Shown here: one piece after another, positions 59,461 to 64,000 of the stretch
How the letters are laid out: every line of letters starts with the position of its first letter
How positions within the stretch are numbered: the first letter of the stretch is position 1
Assembly (NCBI RefSeq): GCF_003315515.1
Contig: NZ_QNRY01000007.1
Location: 38,856-102,855 of the forward strand
From: Brenneria salicis ATCC 15712 = DSM 30166
Lineage (GTDB): Bacteria > Pseudomonadota > Gammaproteobacteria > Enterobacterales > Enterobacteriaceae
Reading direction: 5' to 3'
Length of the DNA: 64,000 bases
The notes under the pieces: model-generated
Told to the model about the DNA's origin: nothing
Databases searched by the model: none
The model's input: the letters and a program-made list of their open reading frames with translations, nothing else
Position numbers and translations under genes: made by a program

Positions 59461-59707
59461 CCGATGAAGTATTTCAGGAGACCAATCCCGGCACCTGATT
59501 TTGCAGGTGCCTATAAAAGATACCGCGATTGATTCGCGGCGGCAAGGAGTATCCTTTTTCGGCTGGCTGATTAATGACTTTCATCAAGGAATTAAGGTGC
59601 TTATACTACCTCAATCAATTATCTCGACAGTACACTTATTCATTTCCCTGATATAGCTAAAAAATACAGGGAATTATTCAGGCAGTAGCAGCCATCAGGT
59701 TTGCCCC
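59461..59707. other. Upstream region of hsdR and of the leader RNA
   Basis: No gene seen. It contains a hairpin GCACCTG/CAGGTGC (59491-59510), a second hairpin CCGCGA/TCGCGG (about 59523-59539), a third copy of CCGATGA (59461), and a more AT-rich tract at 59580-59700 likely to hold the hsdR promoter. Divergent promoters are expected here. Confidence 0.5.
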
Positions 59708-62680
59708 ATGACAACAACAGAAAAGCAGATCGAACAGGACTTAATCGGCAAACTGGCCGACCTTAAATATGTTTATCGTTCTGATATCCGCGATCGTGAC
59801 GCACTGGAGCACAATTTCCGCGAGAAGTTCGAGGCGCTGAACCGTGTACATCTGACCGATGGCGAGTTTTCCCGCCTGATGGAGAAGATCGTCAGTCAGG
59901 ACGTATTTGTAGCTGCAACGCAGCTTCGCGAGCGCAGCAGCTTTGAACGCGACGACGGTACGCCCCTTCACTACACGCTGGTGAATATTAAGGACTGGTG
60001 CAAAAACACCTTTGAATGTGTTAACCAGCTACGGATAAACACCGACAACAGCCACCACCGCTATGACGTGCTGCTACTGATCAACGGCATTCCGGTGGTG
60101 CAGATCGAACTGAAAGCGCTGGCGATCAGTCCGCGTCGCGCCATGCAGCAGATAGTCGATTATAAAAATGATCCCGGTAACGGTTACGGCCGTACTCTGC
60201 TTTGTTTCCTGCAACTGTTTATCGTCAGTAATCGCAGCGATACGTGGTATTTCGCCAACAATAATAACCGACACTTCAGCTTTGACGCGGACGAACGTTT
60301 TCTGCCGCTTTACCAGCTTGCCGATGAAAGCAACCGAAAAATCACTCAGCTTGATGCGTTTGCCGGTAAATTTCTCGCTAAATGTACGCTCGGTGAAACG
60401 ATCAGCCGCTATATGGTGCTGGTCGCCAGCGAACAGAAACTGCTGATGATGCGGCCCTATCAGATTTACGCCGTGCAGGCCATTGTGGACTGTATCCACC
60501 AACGCCGGGGCAATGGTTATATCTGGCATACCACCGGCAGCGGAAAAACGCTAACGTCCTTCAAGGCATCGACGCTGCTAAAGGATAACCCTGATATCGA
60601 AAAGTGCCTGTTTGTCGTCGATCGTAAGGATCTCGATCGGCAGACCCGTGAGGAATTTAACCGGTTTCAGGCCGGATGCGTAGAGGAGAATACGAATACC
60701 GAAGCGCTGGTCCGGCGTTTATTATCTGACGATTACGCCGATAAGGTGATCGTTACAACCATTCAAAAACTCGGTCTGGCGCTGGACGGTAACAGCAAAC
60801 GCAACTATAAGGCGCGTCTTGAGCCGCTGCGCCATAAGCGCATGGTATTTATATTCGACGAGTGCCACCGCTCACAGTTCGGTGATAACCATCAGGCCAT
60901 TAAAGAATTTTTCCCCAACGCCCAGCTATTCGGTTTTACCGGTACGCCTATTTTCCCGGAAAACGGGACTTACAAACAGATTGACGGGCAGGAAAAATCC
61001 ATTGTCACCACGGCGGATGTGTTCCAGAAGCAGCTCCACGCTTATACCATTACCCACGCGATAGAGGATCGTAACGTTCTGCGTTTCCATGTCGACTATT
61101 ACAAAGCGGAAGGAAAAGCCAGTCTGAAACCCGGAGAAATGCTGGCGCAGGAAGCTGTGGTCAGGGCGATTCTGGATAAACACGATACCGCCACCGCCGG
61201 ACGAAAATTTAATGCCATTCTGGCAACCGCATCCATTAACAACGCCATTGAGTATCACCGCCTGTTTCAGGATATTCAGGCGTTACGGCTGATGGAAGAA
61301 AGTTCGTTTACGCCGCTGAATGTAGCCTGCGTGTTCTCCCCACCTGCCGATGGTAACAAAGATGTCCAGCAGATTCAGGAAGACCTGCCGCAGGAAAAAG
61401 CGGATAACGAAGATGCGCCGGAAGAGAAAAAAGCCGCGCTGAAAGCGATCATCGCCGATTACAACACCCGCTACGGCACCAACCACGATATCAATAATTT
61501 TGATCTGTATTATCAGGACGTTCAGACACGCATTAAAGCGCAACAGTACCCAAATCAGGATTACCCCCACGAGCAAAAAATCGATGTGGTGATTGTGGTC
61601 GATATGCTGCTGACCGGTTTCGATTCCAAATTCCTGAATACGCTATATGTGGATAAGAATCTAAAATATCACGGTTTGATTCAGGCATTTTCCCGCACCA
61701 ATCGCGTGTTGAACGACACCAAGCCTTACGGCAATGTGCTGGATTTCCGCCAGCAGCAGGATGCGGTTAACGACGCTATCGCGCTGTTTTCCGGTGAGAA
61801 GCAAGAACACGCCAGAGAAATCTGGCTGGTTGACCCCGCGCCTGTGGTCATCGACAAACTGGAACAAGCGGTCGCTACGCTGGACAGCTTTATGACATCA
61901 CAGGGTTTGCCCTGCGCGCCGGAAGAAGTGGCGAATCTGAGAGGGGATGAGGCTCGGAGTCAGTTTATTAACCTGTTTAAAGAGGTGCAGCGGCTAAAAA
62001 CCCAGCTCGATCAATATACCGATCTGACGCCGGAGAATACCGCCAGCATTGAACAGGCTCTGCCGGAAGATACGTTACGCGCTTTCCGTGGCGTGTACTT
62101 GGAGACTGCACAACGTCTGAAAGCACAGCAGGAAAAAAATGACGATACCATCGCTCGTGAAGTGCAAGAACTGGATTTCGAGTTCGTACTGTTTGCTTCA
62201 GCGGTGATTGATTATGACTACATTATGAGCTTGCTGGCTCGTTATACCCAGAATAAGCCCGGCAAGCAGAAAATGACCCGTGAGCAATTGATCGGCCTGA
62301 TTTGCGCTGAGGCCAAATTTATCGATGAGCGCGAGGAAATTACGGCCTATATTGATACGCTTAAAGCGGGCGAAGGAATGAGTGAGGAAGAGATACGTCA
62401 AGGGTATGAAGAGTTTAAGGCGCAGAAATTTACCCGCGAACTGGCAACAGTGGCGGAACAGCACGGACTGGACAGCGCCGCGTTGCAGGCGTTTGTCGAT
62501 GGGATTATGCAGCGGATGATTTTCGACGGCGAGCAACTGAGCGATTTGCTGGCACCGCTGGATCTGGGCTGGAAGGCGAGAACGCAGAAGAGTCTGGCGT
62601 TGATGGAAGATTTAGCGCCGTTGTTGCATAAGCTGGCGCAAGGGCGTGAGATTTCGGGATTGGCGGCGTATGAGCAGTAA
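59708..62680 (+). CDS. hsdR: Type I restriction endonuclease subunit R
   Basis: Restriction (motor and nuclease) subunit of a type I system; needs HsdM and HsdS to form the active complex. It is 990 residues. N-terminal nuclease: Asp 119 region (YDVLLLING) and ELKA near residue 134-137, a PD-(D/E)xK-like site. Helicase motifs follow: Walker A HTTGSGKTLTSFKA near 275, DECHRSQFG near 383, FGFTGTPIF, and motif VI LIQAFSRTNRV near 660. The C-terminal assembly helices are present. It resembles the EcoR124I (type IC) HsdR group. The stop lies at the start of hsdS, with overlapping or near-overlapping start options, so the genes are coupled. Confidence 0.92.
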   Translation: MTTTEKQIEQDLIGKLADLKYVYRSDIRDRDALEHNFREKFEALNRVHLTDGEFSRLMEKIVSQDVFVAATQLRERSSFERDDGTPLHYTLVNIKDWCKNTFECVNQLRINTDNSHHRYDVLLLINGIPVVQIELKALAISPRRAMQQIVDYKNDPGNGYGRTLLCFLQLFIVSNRSDTWYFANNNNRHFSFDADERFLPLYQLADESNRKITQLDAFAGKFLAKCTLGETISRYMVLVASEQKLLMMRPYQIYAVQAIVDCIHQRRGNGYIWHTTGSGKTLTSFKASTLLKDNPDIEKCLFVVDRKDLDRQTREEFNRFQAGCVEENTNTEALVRRLLSDDYADKVIVTTIQKLGLALDGNSKRNYKARLEPLRHKRMVFIFDECHRSQFGDNHQAIKEFFPNAQLFGFTGTPIFPENGTYKQIDGQEKSIVTTADVFQKQLHAYTITHAIEDRNVLRFHVDYYKAEGKASLKPGEMLAQEAVVRAILDKHDTATAGRKFNAILATASINNAIEYHRLFQDIQALRLMEESSFTPLNVACVFSPPADGNKDVQQIQEDLPQEKADNEDAPEEKKAALKAIIADYNTRYGTNHDINNFDLYYQDVQTRIKAQQYPNQDYPHEQKIDVVIVVDMLLTGFDSKFLNTLYVDKNLKYHGLIQAFSRTNRVLNDTKPYGNVLDFRQQQDAVNDAIALFSGEKQEHAREIWLVDPAPVVIDKLEQAVATLDSFMTSQGLPCAPEEVANLRGDEARSQFINLFKEVQRLKTQLDQYTDLTPENTASIEQALPEDTLRAFRGVYLETAQRLKAQQEKNDDTIAREVQELDFEFVLFASAVIDYDYIMSLLARYTQNKPGKQKMTREQLIGLICAEAKFIDEREEITAYIDTLKAGEGMSEEEIRQGYEEFKAQKFTRELATVAEQHGLDSAALQAFVDGIMQRMIFDGEQLSDLLAPLDLGWKARTQKSLALMEDLAPLLHKLAQGREISGLAAYEQ

Positions 62681-62696
62681 GATGAAGATTTCAGAC

Positions 62697-63896
62697 ATGA
62701 GTAAAAAAAAGGGTGAAAAACAGTTGCCTGCATTGAGGTTTCCGGAGTTTCAGAAGGTTGCAACATGGAGAATAAGGCCACTACGCAATGTCTGTAATAT
62801 CAGTTGTGGAGGAACACCTTCCCGAGTAAAGAATGATTACTGGGGAGGAAATATACCTTGGATTTCGTCTAAATATTTTGGTGAGAACAACCAGATTATC
62901 GGTGAAGAATACATTACACCCATTGGCCTTAAAAAAAGCTCTGCAACAATAGCCAAGCAAAATTCAACAATGCTAATAACCAGAGTTTCGGTTGGGAAGT
63001 ATGCATTCGCCAGAAAAGACTATGCAATAAACCAAGATATTACATGCATTAACCCTAATAAAGAAGTTTATGCAAATTTTCTTTTCTATTCAGCACATTT
63101 TATTGCTGAAAAAATAAAGAGAAATGCTATAGGGACAGGGATAAAAGGTGTAACTCAGGGCTTCATTTCCAGTCTTACTATAAATATCCCAGAGTTCAGA
63201 GAACAACAAAAAATCGCCGACTGTCTTTCTTCACTTGATAATGTTATTTCATTACAAACGAAGAAAATTGATGTACTTCAGCAGCATAAAAAAGGACTGA
63301 TGCAGAAGCTGTTTCCGGCCGAGGGGGCGACTTTGCCAGAGTTGCGATTTGCTGAGTTTCAAGGTGCTCCTGAATGGGAAGAAAGAAAACTGTCCGAAGT
63401 TTCCTCTTCAATTTTTGATGGCACACATCAAACCCCAAGTTATAAAGATGAGGGTATTCCATTTTTTAGTGTTGAAAATATTGTCAGTGGGAAAGAAAAT
63501 AAATTCATTTCAGAAAATGACTTTAAAATTAGCACTAAAAAAAACAAACCTGAAAAAGGTGACATTCTATTAACTAGAATCGGGAAAATTGGTTATACAA
63601 GAGTAGTCGACTGGGACTATGATTTTAGTATTTATGTCACATTGGCCGTAATAAAAAAATCAAAATATTTTAACTCTTTCTTTATGCATTATTTTATGCA
63701 ATCTAGTCGATATCAAGCAGAAATACATGGAAAATCATTATTGAATGCAGTTCCGTGTAAAACCAATATGGATAGTTTAAGAAATACATTGGTTTTATTG
63801 CCCAAGCTGGATGAACAGAAAAGAATCGCAGATAATTTTTTTGTTCTTGATGAATTAATTACCGCCCAACGCCAAAAACTAAATAACTGCGCCTAA
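62697..63896 (+). CDS. hsdS: Type I restriction specificity subunit S, C-terminally truncated
   Basis: DNA-recognition subunit with two target-recognition domains. From ATG 62697 it is 399 residues: TRD1 (about 20-165), central conserved repeat REQQKIADCLSSLDNVISLQ to QHKKGLMQKLFP (about 167-205), TRD2 (about 215-365), and the second repeat DEQKRIADNFFVLDELITAQ, which breaks off at RQKLNNCA. The first copy of this repeat has about 16 more residues (through HKKGLMQKLFP) that are missing in the second. Other starts are possible at 62670 and 62682. The TRDs are much more AT-rich than hsdR, as usual for swapped specificity domains. Its function may be impaired by the missing helix. Confidence 0.85.
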   Translation: MSKKKGEKQLPALRFPEFQKVATWRIRPLRNVCNISCGGTPSRVKNDYWGGNIPWISSKYFGENNQIIGEEYITPIGLKKSSATIAKQNSTMLITRVSVGKYAFARKDYAINQDITCINPNKEVYANFLFYSAHFIAEKIKRNAIGTGIKGVTQGFISSLTINIPEFREQQKIADCLSSLDNVISLQTKKIDVLQQHKKGLMQKLFPAEGATLPELRFAEFQGAPEWEERKLSEVSSSIFDGTHQTPSYKDEGIPFFSVENIVSGKENKFISENDFKISTKKNKPEKGDILLTRIGKIGYTRVVDWDYDFSIYVTLAVIKKSKYFNSFFMHYFMQSSRYQAEIHGKSLLNAVPCKTNMDSLRNTLVLLPKLDEQKRIADNFFVLDELITAQRQKLNNCA

Positions 63897-64000
63897 TAGT
63901 AGATCACTGAAGGGAACTCAATCCGGTTTGAGCGATCTGATCAATCGCCAAATCAAAACAAATCACCAACCGGACTGAGTTATGCCGATCATAGCATTCA
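63897..64000 (+). mobile_element. Probable insertion-sequence left end after hsdS
   Basis: AACTCAATCCGGTT (63915-63928) and AACCGGACTGAGTT (63968-63981) form an inverted repeat with one mismatch. Just after it, an ATG at 63982 opens a frame reading MPIIAF up to the window edge, similar to the N-terminus I recall for an IS630-family transposase (MPIIAP). Too short to be sure of the family. If correct, the insertion removed the end of hsdS. Confidence 0.4.

Overview
This is a chromosomal window from a gamma-proteobacterium of the order Enterobacterales. The proteins read like plant-associated Pectobacteriaceae (Pectobacterium, Dickeya, Brenneria or relatives). That placement comes from protein resemblance and gene order and was not tested by search. 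Much of the gene order matches the 63-67 minute region of Escherichia coli, but sdaCB and the fuc genes are absent between ppnN, xni and rlmM, and accessory segments separate other core blocks.

Layout: 1-7.4 kb carries ppnN (5' end outside the window), xni, rlmM-ygdD, gcvA with the divergent sRNA gene gcvB, ygdI, csdA-csdE and tcdA. A BisC-type S/N-oxide reductase gene follows, then mltA, two initiator tRNA genes, amiC and argA with paired ARG boxes. An accessory catabolic block (14.4-19.2 kb) holds an MFS transporter, an L-talarate/galactarate dehydratase, a LacI-type regulator and a VirK-like secreted protein. From 19.3 to 38 kb lie recD-recB-ptrA-recC, the pseudopilin cluster ppdC-ygdB-ppdB-ppdA, thyA-lgt and ptsP-rppH. 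The 696-bp rppH-mutH gap holds two perfect DnaA boxes and is the expected place of DARS2. Then come mutH, ygdQ, ygdR and tas, a subtilisin-like autotransporter, yggN, yggL-trmB, mutY-yggX-mltC, a membrane AraC-type regulator, a secreted hydrolase and speC.

From the tRNA-Phe gene (55.2 kb) to the window end runs a genomic island. It has a P4-type integrase, a second tyrosine-recombinase-like gene, a Ner-like repressor in an operon behind a structured leader that looks like a C4/CI-type phage immunity RNA, and a type I restriction locus in which hsdR is followed directly by hsdS with no hsdM between. HsdS lacks the end of its C-terminal conserved repeat, and a probable insertion-sequence end lies just beyond it.

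Three genes (csdA, the bisC-like gene and the AraC-type regulator) are each broken by a very small indel, two of them in homopolymers. This may be sequencing error or real gene decay and should be settled from reads. The best candidates for something new are the island control region (56.7-59.6 kb: repeated CTGGYGCAG motifs, inverted repeats and leader RNA) and the broken R-S restriction locus.
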